From contig JADLFM010000023.1 of NCBI GenBank assembly GCA_020845495.1, positions 1-64,000 of the forward strand: 64,000 bases of DNA, given 5' to 3'. The DNA is from Chloroflexota bacterium (lineage in GTDB: Bacteria > Chloroflexota > UBA6077 > JACCZL01). The notes under the pieces are model-generated. The model had not been told where the DNA came from and made no database searches. It saw only the letters and a program-made list of their open reading frames with translations. The position numbers and the translations under genes are program-made. Positions 34,347-42,715 of this stretch are shown here, piece after piece (the stretch's first letter is position 1; each line of letters begins with the position of its first letter).

Positions 34347-37300
34347 ATGGTCCCCTGCGAGACGGTCCCGGGCGAGGATATCGTGACGACAGCCGGTGCC
34401 GTGGCGGTCGAGATGGCCGAGCGGCTCCTTCGCTGGCAGGAGCGGGCGGCCGAGATCGATCGGCTCAATCGCGCCGATCCGCGCGCCGCGCTTGCGGCCG
34501 CTGAGACGTGGCTGACCAGCGAGCGCGACGGCGGCTCTGACGGCGGCGGCTCTGACGGTGGCACCTCTGACGAAGGGTATGCGCGGGCGTTGCGCTCGCA
34601 CGCGCATGCGCTCCGATTCCTCGGCAACTACGAGCAGGCACTCGCGGAGTACGAGGAGGCCGAGCAGCGCTTCCGTGCGCTCGCCCTCGAGACCGAAGCG
34701 GCGCGGACCCAGGTCGGGCACGCCGGTGCGCTCCGCTACACCGGCCGCTACGCCGAGTCGATCGAGCTTGCCGAGCGGACGCGCGCCTACTTCCTCGCCC
34801 AGGGTGACGACCTCCAGGCCGCTAAGCAGGCCAATAACCTCGGCACCGTCTACCGAGCGGTCGGGCGGCTACAAGATGCGCTACGGATGTACCGTGAGGC
34901 GCGTATCGTGTTTCGGCGGCTCGGCGAGCGGTCGTCGCTGGCCGACGTGGAGCAGAACACCGGTAACGTCCTCGTCGATCTGGGGCGGTACGAGGATGCC
35001 ATCGTGTCGTTGCGTGCCGCCGAGCGGATCCGGCGGCTCCTTGGCCTCGAAGCGGAGGTCGCGCGGACACTGCTGAACATCGGCATTCTGTCGTATCGGC
35101 GGGGCGATTACGGCCGAGCACTCCAGGCGCTGTCCGAGGCGCGGCGGATCGACGAGGCGCTCGGGATCGACCGGGGCGTCAAACTTGTCGATCTCCAGTT
35201 GCTGCCCACCTCAGTGGCACTGAATCTCCGCGAGGAGTCGGCGGCTGCTGCCGAGCGGGCGATTCGCGGCATGCGTGAGCTGGGGATGCCGTTCGAGCTG
35301 GGGCAGGCGCTGTTTGCGGCGGCCGGCCTCGCGGAGTCGAACGGCGAGATTGCGCTGGCCCGACGGCGGATCGACGAGGCTCACGAGATCTTCCAGCGGA
35401 TGGGGAACCGGGTCTGGGAAGCAGTCACACGGCTCCACCAGGCGCGGCTCACGGCGGCCGGTGCTGAGGCCAGTGCCGAGGCCAGTGCCGAGGCCAGTGC
35501 CGAGGCTGACGACGTCGCGGACGCCGGACTCGAGGCCGACGGCGCGTCCCATCCGGGCGACGGCACCGCCACGGGGAGCATCGACCCGTCCGACGCGCTG
35601 CGGCGGGCGCTCGCCGAGTGTCAGGCGGCGATCCGTCAGCTCGAAGAGGCCGGCGCTGTCGACCGGGCGGCGATCGGCCGGCTGATCGAGGGGAGTATCT
35701 GGCGACGGCTCGACACGCCATCCGAGGCGCTCGCGCGGTACGAGCAGGCGCTCACCACGGCGACCGCACTGGGCGCCGATCACCTGCTGTTCCAGGCGCA
35801 CGCAGCCGTTGGCGAACTGGTCGAAGCGGACCAGCCGGACGCCGCTGTCGAGAGCTATCGGCGAGCCATCGACTACCTCGAAGCGGTCCGGGCGCGGGCG
35901 CTGGCTGACGATCTGAAGCTCTCCTTCCTGGCCGACAAGGCCGACTTGTACGAGCGGGTCGTCGGGCTGCTGATCCGCGATGAAGATGCCGAAACGCCTG
36001 AGGCGGCGGCTGAGGCGGTGGCCGAGGCGTATCGCTACGTCGAACGGTCGAAGTCGCGAACGCTGCTCGAAGAACTGCTGGCGGGCGAGGGATCGACGAC
36101 CCGTGGACGGACCTCGCGCGTCGAGAAGCTGACGCGCCGTGTCCGCGACATCCGGACCCGCCTCAATCATGCCTACAGCGTGGCCTACGCTGCCGATGCG
36201 ACGCCCTCCGCCGATACCATGACGCGCTCCGGGCAGCACAGCCAGATCACCGCGTTGGAGCAAGAGTTCGCGAGCGCTACCCGCGAGCTCCAACTGGCCG
36301 TTCGGGCCGAACGGAACGAATCGTTCGTGCTGGATAGCGGCGACCTGGCCGACCTGAGATTGCCGAGCGGCGTCGTGCTGGTCGAGTTCTATACCGTCGC
36401 AGACGACCTCCTGGCGTTCATCCGTACGGATGACGCCATCGTCCTGCGGCGCCTGGGCAGCGTCGACGACGTGGTGCGGCTCGTCGACCGCCTGGGTTTC
36501 CAGATCAACAAGATCGCACTCGGGACGGAGTACCTCCGCGCCAACATCGACACCCTGCGGCGCGGCATGGACCGGGTGCTCAATCAGTTGTGGCAGACAA
36601 TCGTTGCGCCGCTCGAGCCAGATCTGGCCGGGCGCCAGCAGCTGGTGGTCGTGCCGCACGGACCGCTCCACGGCCTGCCGTTCCATGCGTTCCGCGACGG
36701 AAGCGGCTACCTGGACGAGCGCCTGACAGTAACCTACGCGCCGAGCGCCGGGGTCTATCAAGCCTGTCTGCGGACGACCCGCTCGCTCGGCGACCGCCTG
36801 GTCGTAGCAGGTGTGGACGATCCGGGCTTACCGTGGGTCGCGAACGAGATTGAGGCTGTCCTGGCGGCCTGGCCAGGTGCCCAGGTGCTGGCCGGCGCGA
36901 AGGCCACCCGCCGCGCGCTCGAACGACGCACAGGCACCTTCGACGCGCTTCATCTCGCGACGCACGGAGTGTTCCGGGAGGACAATCCGACCTTCTCCTC
37001 GGTGAAGCTCGCCGATGCCTGGCTGACGGTGGCCGATCTAGCTGAGATGGCGCGCGGCGCACAACTGGTGACGCTCTCAGCCTGCGAAACCGGAGTCGGG
37101 GGCGTGACGGTGGGTGACGAAGTGTTGGGGCTGACGCGCGGCCTGCTCGGAGCAGGTTGCTCGACCGTCGTCGCAAGCCTCTGGACGGTGAGCGACGAAA
37201 GCACCGCCAGATTGATGGCCCTGTTCTACGCCGAGATCCGGAAGGGCGCCGAGCCCGGCTCGGCGCTGCGGGCGGCCACGCTCCAGCTTCGCAAGGAGTA

Positions 37301-37373
37301 CGACCACCCGCTCTACTGGGCACCCTTCGTCGTGGTGGGCGGCGGCGGGATGCGCCGCGCCGCTCGGGACTGA
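34347..37373 (+). CDS. TPR-CHAT domain caspase-like protease
   Basis: 1008 residues. A long alpha-helical tetratricopeptide array, about 70-340 and 420-540 ('ALAEYEEAEQRFRALALETEAARTQVGHAGAL'), is followed by a CHAT peptidase domain, about 700-1005. The probable caspase-like dyad is His873 in LHLATHGVF and Cys913 in LSACETGVGG; both are intact. CHAT proteases are cut-on-signal effectors, as in Craspase and gasdermin-linked systems. Short repeats GSDGG and EASA (35465-35506) sit in loops. GTG 34383, behind a GAGGA, is an alternative start. First gene of a four-gene protease cluster with 11 bp to the next gene. Confidence 0.88.
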   Translation: MVPCETVPGEDIVTTAGAVAVEMAERLLRWQERAAEIDRLNRADPRAALAAAETWLTSERDGGSDGGGSDGGTSDEGYARALRSHAHALRFLGNYEQALAEYEEAEQRFRALALETEAARTQVGHAGALRYTGRYAESIELAERTRAYFLAQGDDLQAAKQANNLGTVYRAVGRLQDALRMYREARIVFRRLGERSSLADVEQNTGNVLVDLGRYEDAIVSLRAAERIRRLLGLEAEVARTLLNIGILSYRRGDYGRALQALSEARRIDEALGIDRGVKLVDLQLLPTSVALNLREESAAAAERAIRGMRELGMPFELGQALFAAAGLAESNGEIALARRRIDEAHEIFQRMGNRVWEAVTRLHQARLTAAGAEASAEASAEASAEADDVADAGLEADGASHPGDGTATGSIDPSDALRRALAECQAAIRQLEEAGAVDRAAIGRLIEGSIWRRLDTPSEALARYEQALTTATALGADHLLFQAHAAVGELVEADQPDAAVESYRRAIDYLEAVRARALADDLKLSFLADKADLYERVVGLLIRDEDAETPEAAAEAVAEAYRYVERSKSRTLLEELLAGEGSTTRGRTSRVEKLTRRVRDIRTRLNHAYSVAYAADATPSADTMTRSGQHSQITALEQEFASATRELQLAVRAERNESFVLDSGDLADLRLPSGVVLVEFYTVADDLLAFIRTDDAIVLRRLGSVDDVVRLVDRLGFQINKIALGTEYLRANIDTLRRGMDRVLNQLWQTIVAPLEPDLAGRQQLVVVPHGPLHGLPFHAFRDGSGYLDERLTVTYAPSAGVYQACLRTTRSLGDRLVVAGVDDPGLPWVANEIEAVLAAWPGAQVLAGAKATRRALERRTGTFDALHLATHGVFREDNPTFSSVKLADAWLTVADLAEMARGAQLVTLSACETGVGGVTVGDEVLGLTRGLLGAGCSTVVASLWTVSDESTARLMALFYAEIRKGAEPGSALRAATLQLRKEYDHPLYWAPFVVVGGGGMRRAARD
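35465..35506. repeat. 12-bp tandem repeat inside the CHAT gene
   Basis: GCCAGTGCCGAG repeated about three and a half times, encoding ASAE units in a linker between two TPR blocks; in frame. Confidence 0.85.
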
Positions 37374-37384
37374 GTCGGTAGGAG

Positions 37385-39268
37385 ATGCGGTTGCGATACG
37401 GGTTCGATCGGTTCCTGAGCGCGCGGGCAGCCTACGCCCCGACGTTCGACGCCGGCGGCGACCGGCTCTACTTCCTGTCTGACCTGAGCGGCGCCCAACA
37501 GTTGTGGTCGCTCCCGCTCGGCGTGCCTGCCGCGTGGCCTGAGCCGCTAACGGCAGGGTTGGATCGGGTGACGGCGGCGTACCCCTCGCCGCGCCCTGGC
37601 CGGCTCGTGGTCGCGGCCGACGTCGGCGGTGACGAGCGAACGCAGTTTCATCTGCTCGATCGCCCAGGTGCGCAGCCGCGCCTGCTGACCGATGCTCCAC
37701 GCACCATCCATACTTTCGGCGGCTGGCATCCGGACGGCCGGACGATGGCCTTCTCGGCGAACGACCGCGATCCGCGTTTCTTCGACGTCTCGCTGCTCGA
37801 CGTCGAGAGCGGCGAGCGGCGGGTGCTGTACCGCCATGACGGCACGTTCTACGCCGGCCCGTTCTCGCCAGATGGCCGCTGGACGATCGTTCAGCAGGTC
37901 TTCACGCCGTTCGACCATGCCCTGCTGCTGCTTGACGTGGCGACCGGCGCGGTCAGGACGCTGACCGAACGCGGCGGTCCCACGCGCTACGCCCGTCCGT
38001 GCTGGTCCCGAGATGGACGAGCAGTGCTCTGCGTCTCCGACCGAGGCCGTGACTTCCTGGCAATCGTCGCGCTCGACGTGGAGACGGGCCGCTCGCGGCC
38101 AGTCGTCGAGGCCGGGTGGGACGTCAACGACTTCGCGCTCGCACCAGACGGCCGGCGGCTGGCCTGCGAGGTGAACGCCGATGGCTTCTCCGAAGCCTGG
38201 GTCCATGACCTGACGGACGGGAGCGCCGTTCGGCTCGACATTCCACCCGGACAGGCGTACGACTCCCAGAAATGGACGCCGACCTTCGCCTGGACGCCAG
38301 ATGCGTCGCGAGTGGCGCTGACCGTATCGGTGGCGACGCGACCGGCTGGGGTGCTCCTCGCGGATCCCCAGAGTGGGGCCGTCGAGCGGGTCACGCGGAC
38401 CTGGATGGCCGGGCTGGAGTCGGAGGATCTGGCGCCGGCCACGCTCGTTCACTACCCGACTTTCGACGGACGGGCGATTCCGGCCTTCGTCTACCGTCCG
38501 CACGGCTGCAGCGGCACGCCCCGTCCGACCTTGTTCTACGTCCACGGCGGCCCGGAGTCCCAGATTCGACCGGGCTACAACGCGGTCATCCAATACCTCG
38601 TGCAATGCGGCTTCGCCGTCGTCGCGCCGAACGTGCGCGGCAGTTCCGGGTACGGCAACGCCTACGTTCACCTCGACGACGTCGAGCGGCGGATGGACTC
38701 GGTCGCGGACCTTGCGGCCGGCGCGCGCTGGGCCGTCGAGGCCGGGCTGGCCGACTCGGCCCGGATCGGCGTGATGGGCGGGAGCTACGGTGGGTTCATG
38801 GTGCTCGCGGCGCTGACGACCTATCCGGAACTGTGGGCGGCTGGCGTCGACATCGTCGGGATCGCCAATTTCGTCACTTTCCTCGAAAACACCGGCCCCT
38901 GGCGCCGCCACCTCCGAGAGTCGGAGTACGGCTCGTTGGAGCGGGACCGGGCGCTTCTCGAGGCGATCTCGCCGATCCACCGGGTGGAACGAATCAAGGC
39001 GCCCCTCCTGGTGATCCACGGCGCCAACGATCCACGTGTCCCGATAAGCGAGGCCGAGCAGATCGTCGAGAGCCTGCGCCAGCGTGCGCACCCGGTGGAG
39101 TACCTCCGCTACGAAGATGAGGGGCATGGAGTCGTCAAGCTCCGAAACCGCCTCGACGCGTACCCACGGATCGCCGATTTTCTGGAACGCCACCTCACGG
39201 CCGCCGATATCTCCGGAGAGAGTATGGTCGGCGCCGTGAACGTCCGCTCGGGGGTTGCGGTCGGCTGA
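37385..39268 (+). CDS. S9 family prolyl oligopeptidase-like peptidase
   Basis: 627 residues. The N-terminal about 370 residues form a TolB/WD-like beta-propeller (repeated 'FSPDGRWTIV', 'LAPDGRRLACEV'). The C-terminal alpha/beta-hydrolase domain has catalytic Ser467 in GGSYGGFM, Asp549 in GANDPRVP, and His581 in DEGHGVVK, a complete triad. Acylaminoacyl-peptidase or dipeptidyl-peptidase-like; it trims short peptides. No signal peptide, so cytoplasmic. ATG 37385 touches its TAGGAG; TTG 37391 has better spacing. 11 bp after the CHAT gene, surely co-transcribed. Confidence 0.92.
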   Translation: MRLRYGFDRFLSARAAYAPTFDAGGDRLYFLSDLSGAQQLWSLPLGVPAAWPEPLTAGLDRVTAAYPSPRPGRLVVAADVGGDERTQFHLLDRPGAQPRLLTDAPRTIHTFGGWHPDGRTMAFSANDRDPRFFDVSLLDVESGERRVLYRHDGTFYAGPFSPDGRWTIVQQVFTPFDHALLLLDVATGAVRTLTERGGPTRYARPCWSRDGRAVLCVSDRGRDFLAIVALDVETGRSRPVVEAGWDVNDFALAPDGRRLACEVNADGFSEAWVHDLTDGSAVRLDIPPGQAYDSQKWTPTFAWTPDASRVALTVSVATRPAGVLLADPQSGAVERVTRTWMAGLESEDLAPATLVHYPTFDGRAIPAFVYRPHGCSGTPRPTLFYVHGGPESQIRPGYNAVIQYLVQCGFAVVAPNVRGSSGYGNAYVHLDDVERRMDSVADLAAGARWAVEAGLADSARIGVMGGSYGGFMVLAALTTYPELWAAGVDIVGIANFVTFLENTGPWRRHLRESEYGSLERDRALLEAISPIHRVERIKAPLLVIHGANDPRVPISEAEQIVESLRQRAHPVEYLRYEDEGHGVVKLRNRLDAYPRIADFLERHLTAADISGESMVGAVNVRSGVAVG

Positions 39269-39386
39269 TCGTGACCCATAGGCCACCGGCTGACGGTTCC
39301 TCCCTCGCGAACGATTCGCGTGCGAGGGCCGCGGCAGACGCCCCGGCGCTCGAGATGAAGCGCGTCGGGGACGAGGAGGGAGCTAG

Positions 39387-39980
39387 ATGGAGCAACAGCG
39401 TAGCCCCGGGCGCGGCCAGGGAGCCGAGGGCAGCGGCGTGCCGCCGCTCGTCCTCGTCGAGCTAGCCGAAGGCCACCTCGACGACGCCGACGTCGAGGCG
39501 ATTGGGGCCTGGATCGCCACTGAGGGCCTGCCTGCCACCTCCGAGGCCAGCGACGAGAAGGCGCGGCGTATGGGTGACGCCTGGGATGCACCGGATGAGG
39601 CTGGCCCGCTCGATGGGTTGCGGCGAGTGCTGGCCGCATTGGTCTACGACACGCGTGCGCAGGCGCTACCGGTCGGCGTGCGAGCGGTGAGCCAGCGCAG
39701 CCGGAGCTTGCTGTTCGCGGCGGAGGACTTCGAGATCACCCTCCAGGTGTCCGCCGGTGGGAAGGCGGAGCACCTGAAGGTGCTCGGGCAGGTTCTGCTC
39801 GAAGGGATGCCGGTCGCGGCTGTGGCGGCCCGCCTCGATGGGCCGGGCGGCCAGCTCGATACCTCGACCGATGACGAGGGAGAGTTCCGGCTTCTCGATG
39901 TGCCAGTCGGGTCGTACTCCATGGAGATCATCACCGCCGATCAAGTCGTCGAGTGCGCCCCGGTCGACTTCCGGAACTGA
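39387..39980 (+). CDS. Unrecognised protein with carboxypeptidase-regulatory-like beta domain, CHAT-associated
   Basis: 197 residues; ATG 39387 follows GGAGGGAG. N-terminal half acidic and helical ('VELAEGHLDDADVEAIGAWI'), middle 'LRRVLAALVYDTRAQALPVGVR' then 'RSRSLLFAAEDFEITLQV'. The C-terminal about 65 residues look like a seven-strand transthyretin-like domain ('LDTSTDDEGEFRLLDVPVGSYSMEI'). No signal peptide. Similar two-part proteins in other bacteria sit beside ECF sigma factors and CHAT proteins, where they look like sensors or targets; this is from memory and the function is inferred. It lies between two proteases of the cluster. Confidence 0.65.
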   Translation: MEQQRSPGRGQGAEGSGVPPLVLVELAEGHLDDADVEAIGAWIATEGLPATSEASDEKARRMGDAWDAPDEAGPLDGLRRVLAALVYDTRAQALPVGVRAVSQRSRSLLFAAEDFEITLQVSAGGKAEHLKVLGQVLLEGMPVAAVAARLDGPGGQLDTSTDDEGEFRLLDVPVGSYSMEIITADQVVECAPVDFRN

Positions 39981-40118
39981 AGATGGGCACGTAGCCGGCC
40001 CGACGTGGGTGCGTCGGGCCGTGTAAGCGACCGGTGTCGGAAAGCTGGGGGAACGGGCTGGGTGGGCCCGCCAGGAGTTTGCGGCGCCGGGTCAGGGACA
40101 TGCAGGGAGATGAAGCGC

Positions 40119-41411
40119 ATGAAGAAGTGGGGAAGCCGTGTCGCGCTGCCCTGGCAGATCGCGGCGGTCCTGGTGCTCGCACTGAGCACCCTGATCGGCA
40201 GCCCGTTGCCGGCTGCCGCCGATAGCGCTGGTGAGATTACCGTCCAGCCAGTCGCGGGCAAGACCCTCGCTGACGTCGATCGGGCGTTCGGCACGCGAAC
40301 GCTCTTCGCCTTCACCGACAGCACAGCCGGCGTCGTCTGGACGACGTCGATTGCCGCGACGACGTCAGCCATGAACGCGGACCTGCGAGCCGCGCGGCCG
40401 ACGCTTGCCTGGTTCGAGACGAACGCGCCGGCGAAGGATCCGCGCGCCACGGATGACTCGAGCTCCGATCCGTACTGCCCGCCGCCTCCGGCCGGGGTGC
40501 AGCCGCCGGTCTCGGCAGCGGACGATTCGAGTTCGGACCAGCGCTGCACGCGAGTCATCTCGAACGGTAAGGCACGCTACGAGGGGCAGTACGCCGCAAC
40601 GAAGATGAGTGTCGCGCCAGCCTGGTCCAAGACGAAGGGCCAGGGGGCAGTCGTGGCGGTCGTCGACACCCAGATTGACGTCGCCCACGAGGTGCTGGCG
40701 GGTCGGACACTGCCGGCGATCGATCTCGTCCCGGCCAGCCCGATGACCAACGTGCCGACGAACGGCGCTTCGGCCGGCCACGGGACGTTCGTGGCAGGTC
40801 TGGTGCTGCGCGTCGCGCCGCAGGCGAAGGTTCTGCCGGTTCGCGTCCTCAACGAGGACGGGCGCGGCAGCACTGGCATCGTCGCCGAGGGTATCCGCCG
40901 AGCCGCGAAGGCCGGCGCCGACGTCATCAACCTGAGCCTTAGCACCAGTGAGAACTCACGGGCGCTGCGTGAGGCTGTAGCCTACGCGCGGCAGCACGGC
41001 GCGGCCATCGTCGCCTCCTACGGCAATGAGGGTGAGTCCAACCCGGCCGTCTTCCCGGCCGACTACCCGGGCGTGATCTCAGTCGTCGCGACGGACCAGA
41101 ACGACGTGCGGGCCACCTTCTCGAACTACGGCCGCGATGCCGGCGTGGCAGCGCCCGGCGTGAACGTCGTGTCCTCGTACCGGAACGGCCAGTATGGCAT
41201 CGGCTCGGGCACGTCGTATGCGGCGGCGCTGGTCTCGGGCGAGACGGCGCTGGTCACCTCGGCGTTTCCGCGCGCACCGTGGCCGCTGGTCAACCTGCGC
41301 GTGACGCGTCAGGCGGACGACATCGACGCGGAGAACGGCCTGCGTGACCGGCCAGGCTTCCAGCTTGGATACGGCCGGGCGGATGCCGCGGCGGCGGTGA
41401 CGCGCCCGTAA
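40119..41411 (+). CDS. Secreted S8 (subtilisin-like) serine peptidase
   Basis: 430 residues from ATG 40119 (CAGGGAG 8 nt upstream; ATG 40110 is the alternative). Signal peptide of about 35 residues ending near AAADS. The propeptide/linker contains two DDSSSD motifs, each followed by Cys. The subtilase domain has Asp183 in VVDTQID, His221 in GHGTFVAG and Ser366 in GTSYAAALVSG, so the triad is complete. It acts outside the membrane. It closes the CHAT-S9-sensor cluster, followed by two strong hairpins. Confidence 0.92.
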   Translation: MKKWGSRVALPWQIAAVLVLALSTLIGSPLPAAADSAGEITVQPVAGKTLADVDRAFGTRTLFAFTDSTAGVVWTTSIAATTSAMNADLRAARPTLAWFETNAPAKDPRATDDSSSDPYCPPPPAGVQPPVSAADDSSSDQRCTRVISNGKARYEGQYAATKMSVAPAWSKTKGQGAVVAVVDTQIDVAHEVLAGRTLPAIDLVPASPMTNVPTNGASAGHGTFVAGLVLRVAPQAKVLPVRVLNEDGRGSTGIVAEGIRRAAKAGADVINLSLSTSENSRALREAVAYARQHGAAIVASYGNEGESNPAVFPADYPGVISVVATDQNDVRATFSNYGRDAGVAAPGVNVVSSYRNGQYGIGSGTSYAAALVSGETALVTSAFPRAPWPLVNLRVTRQADDIDAENGLRDRPGFQLGYGRADAAAAVTRP

Positions 41412-41426
41412 GCTCTTCACCATAAC

Positions 41427-41460
41427 CCTTCGGGCCGACCCGTCTGGGTCGGCCCGAAGG
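41427..41460. terminator. 15-bp perfect hairpin terminator after the S8 gene
   Basis: CCTTCGGGCCGACCC / GGGTCGGCCCGAAGG with a 4-nt loop, 16 bp after the stop. No T run; symmetric, so it may work in both directions. Confidence 0.8.
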
Positions 41461-41476
41461 CACAGCTCTATGGCTC

Positions 41477-41522
41477 ATGAAGCGCGGCCCTCGTCCGCTA
41501 CTGGACGAGGGCCGCGCTTCAT
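41477..41522. terminator. 20-bp perfect inverted repeat, second hairpin
   Basis: Arms of 20 bp starting ATGAAGCGCGG with a 6-nt loop GCTACT, 16 bp beyond the first hairpin. It lies between convergent transcription units (S8 from the left, ABC exporter from the right) and probably blocks both. Confidence 0.75.
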
Positions 41523-41656
41523 GTCGTCTCGCTCCCCGTAGCAGAGGGCTTGACGCACGGTAGCGGCGGCAGTGAGGCCCGCGCGTCCCCGTTCCTCCAA
41601 GTGGCGGCTGCATACGCTCGGAGGCTGAGGGCGGAGCGGCGTCAGCCGGAGCGGCG

Positions 41657-42715
41657 TCAGCCGGAGCGGCGGAGCGCCCGGCTGGTCAGCCAGATGAGCC
41701 CGCCGACCGCCAGTAGGTGAACGCCAGCGAAGAGCAGCCAGGGTGCGACGAGTGTCACGTCGACGCTACCCGCCTGCTGTACGAACACGAGCGGCCTTTG
41801 TTCCGCGAGGGTGTAGGCGCTGAACAGCGCCGTCAGGGGCGGGTTTGTCGCGACGACCAACTGACTCGCCGTCACGGCAATCTGAGCGTCCATCGGCGTC
41901 GCGCTCACTCCGGCGTCACCCGTGGAAGGTGCCAGGACCGGCCATGAGCGCCAGTACGACGCGGTTCCGACGAACTGCATCCCAACGAGCGCCAGGAAGA
42001 GCACCAGCGGCAGTCCGACGACCCCTAGGAGCGTGGTCGCGTACGCCATCAAGACAGACGCCCGAGTCGTCCGGAGCCGGGCCGACCAGAACAGCCCGAC
42101 ACACCCGTAGGTGACGGCCGTCAGCACCAGGATCAGCAGCCCGACGACCAGGTCCTCCACCCCGATCCCACCGAGGACTACCGCCAATGCCTGGATCGGT
42201 AGCGCCAGCACGATCAGCAGCGTTACCGACCCCAGCGCGGACGCCAGCTTACCGAGAATAATCTGTCGACGCGACAACGGCGTGACAAGCAGCAGATCGA
42301 GCGTCCGTCGCTCGCGCTCGCCTGAGATAAGATCGGCTGACAGGGCCGGTGCGAGCAGGCAGATCAGCGCCAGTTCGAGCAGGCTCACCGCTGCGAAGTA
42401 CAGTTTGCCGATCGGCGGCCCGGTCATCAGGTCGCCGGCCGGCGCAGACGCGGCGAGCGCGTAGAGCCCCAGGGCAAGCCCACCGAGCGGGAACAAGAAG
42501 AGCGTGGCGACAATGAACGTGCGCGGCCCGCGCATCCGTGCCAGGAGCTCTTTCCCCGCCAGAGGGTTCGCGAGCGACCCTTGGAGCGGGCACCAGCGCC
42601 GGACGGCCCACGAATGCGCCCGGGCCGGTGCCCCGGCAGCGGGTGCTCCGGCAGCAGGTGCTCCGGCAGCGGGTGCCCCGGCGGCGGGTGCCCCGGCGGC
42701 GTGGGCCTCACGCAT
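41657..42715 (-). CDS. ABC-2-type exporter permease
   Basis: 352 residues with six or so membrane segments. 'SADLISGERERRTLDLLLVTPLSRRQIILGKL' (about 125-155) is typical of NosY/ABC-2 permeases. The N-terminus carries five GAPAA units from a 15-bp repeat. It overlaps the ATPase stop by 8 bp and is third in an operon with the large membrane protein and the ATPase. Likely exports a peptide or lipid or moves a surface component; cargo unknown. Confidence 0.88.
   Translation of the reverse strand: MREAHAAGAPAAGAPAAGAPAAGAPAAGAPARAHSWAVRRWCPLQGSLANPLAGKELLARMRGPRTFIVATLFLFPLGGLALGLYALAASAPAGDLMTGPPIGKLYFAAVSLLELALICLLAPALSADLISGERERRTLDLLLVTPLSRRQIILGKLASALGSVTLLIVLALPIQALAVVLGGIGVEDLVVGLLILVLTAVTYGCVGLFWSARLRTTRASVLMAYATTLLGVVGLPLVLFLALVGMQFVGTASYWRSWPVLAPSTGDAGVSATPMDAQIAVTASQLVVATNPPLTALFSAYTLAEQRPLVFVQQAGSVDVTLVAPWLLFAGVHLLAVGGLIWLTSRALRRSG
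42627..42703. repeat. 15-bp tandem repeat at the permease N-terminus
   Basis: Five near-identical GGTGCCCCGGCAGCG-like units encoding GAPAA on the minus strand. Copy-number change would keep the frame. Confidence 0.88.

Noticed and set aside
35211..36761. 516-residue open frame antisense to the CHAT gene
   Set aside because: High-G+C shadow: Arg/Gly/Asp-rich, no domain, no ribosome site, wholly inside a protein with clear catalytic residues.
34347..37373. Craspase-like (type III-E CRISPR) TPR-CHAT partner
   Set aside because: No Cas7-11, no repeats and no spacers anywhere in the window; TPR-CHAT fusion alone is common.
37547..39286. 579-residue open frame antisense to the S9 peptidase
   Set aside because: Composition of a shadow frame, no family motif; the sense gene has a full catalytic triad.
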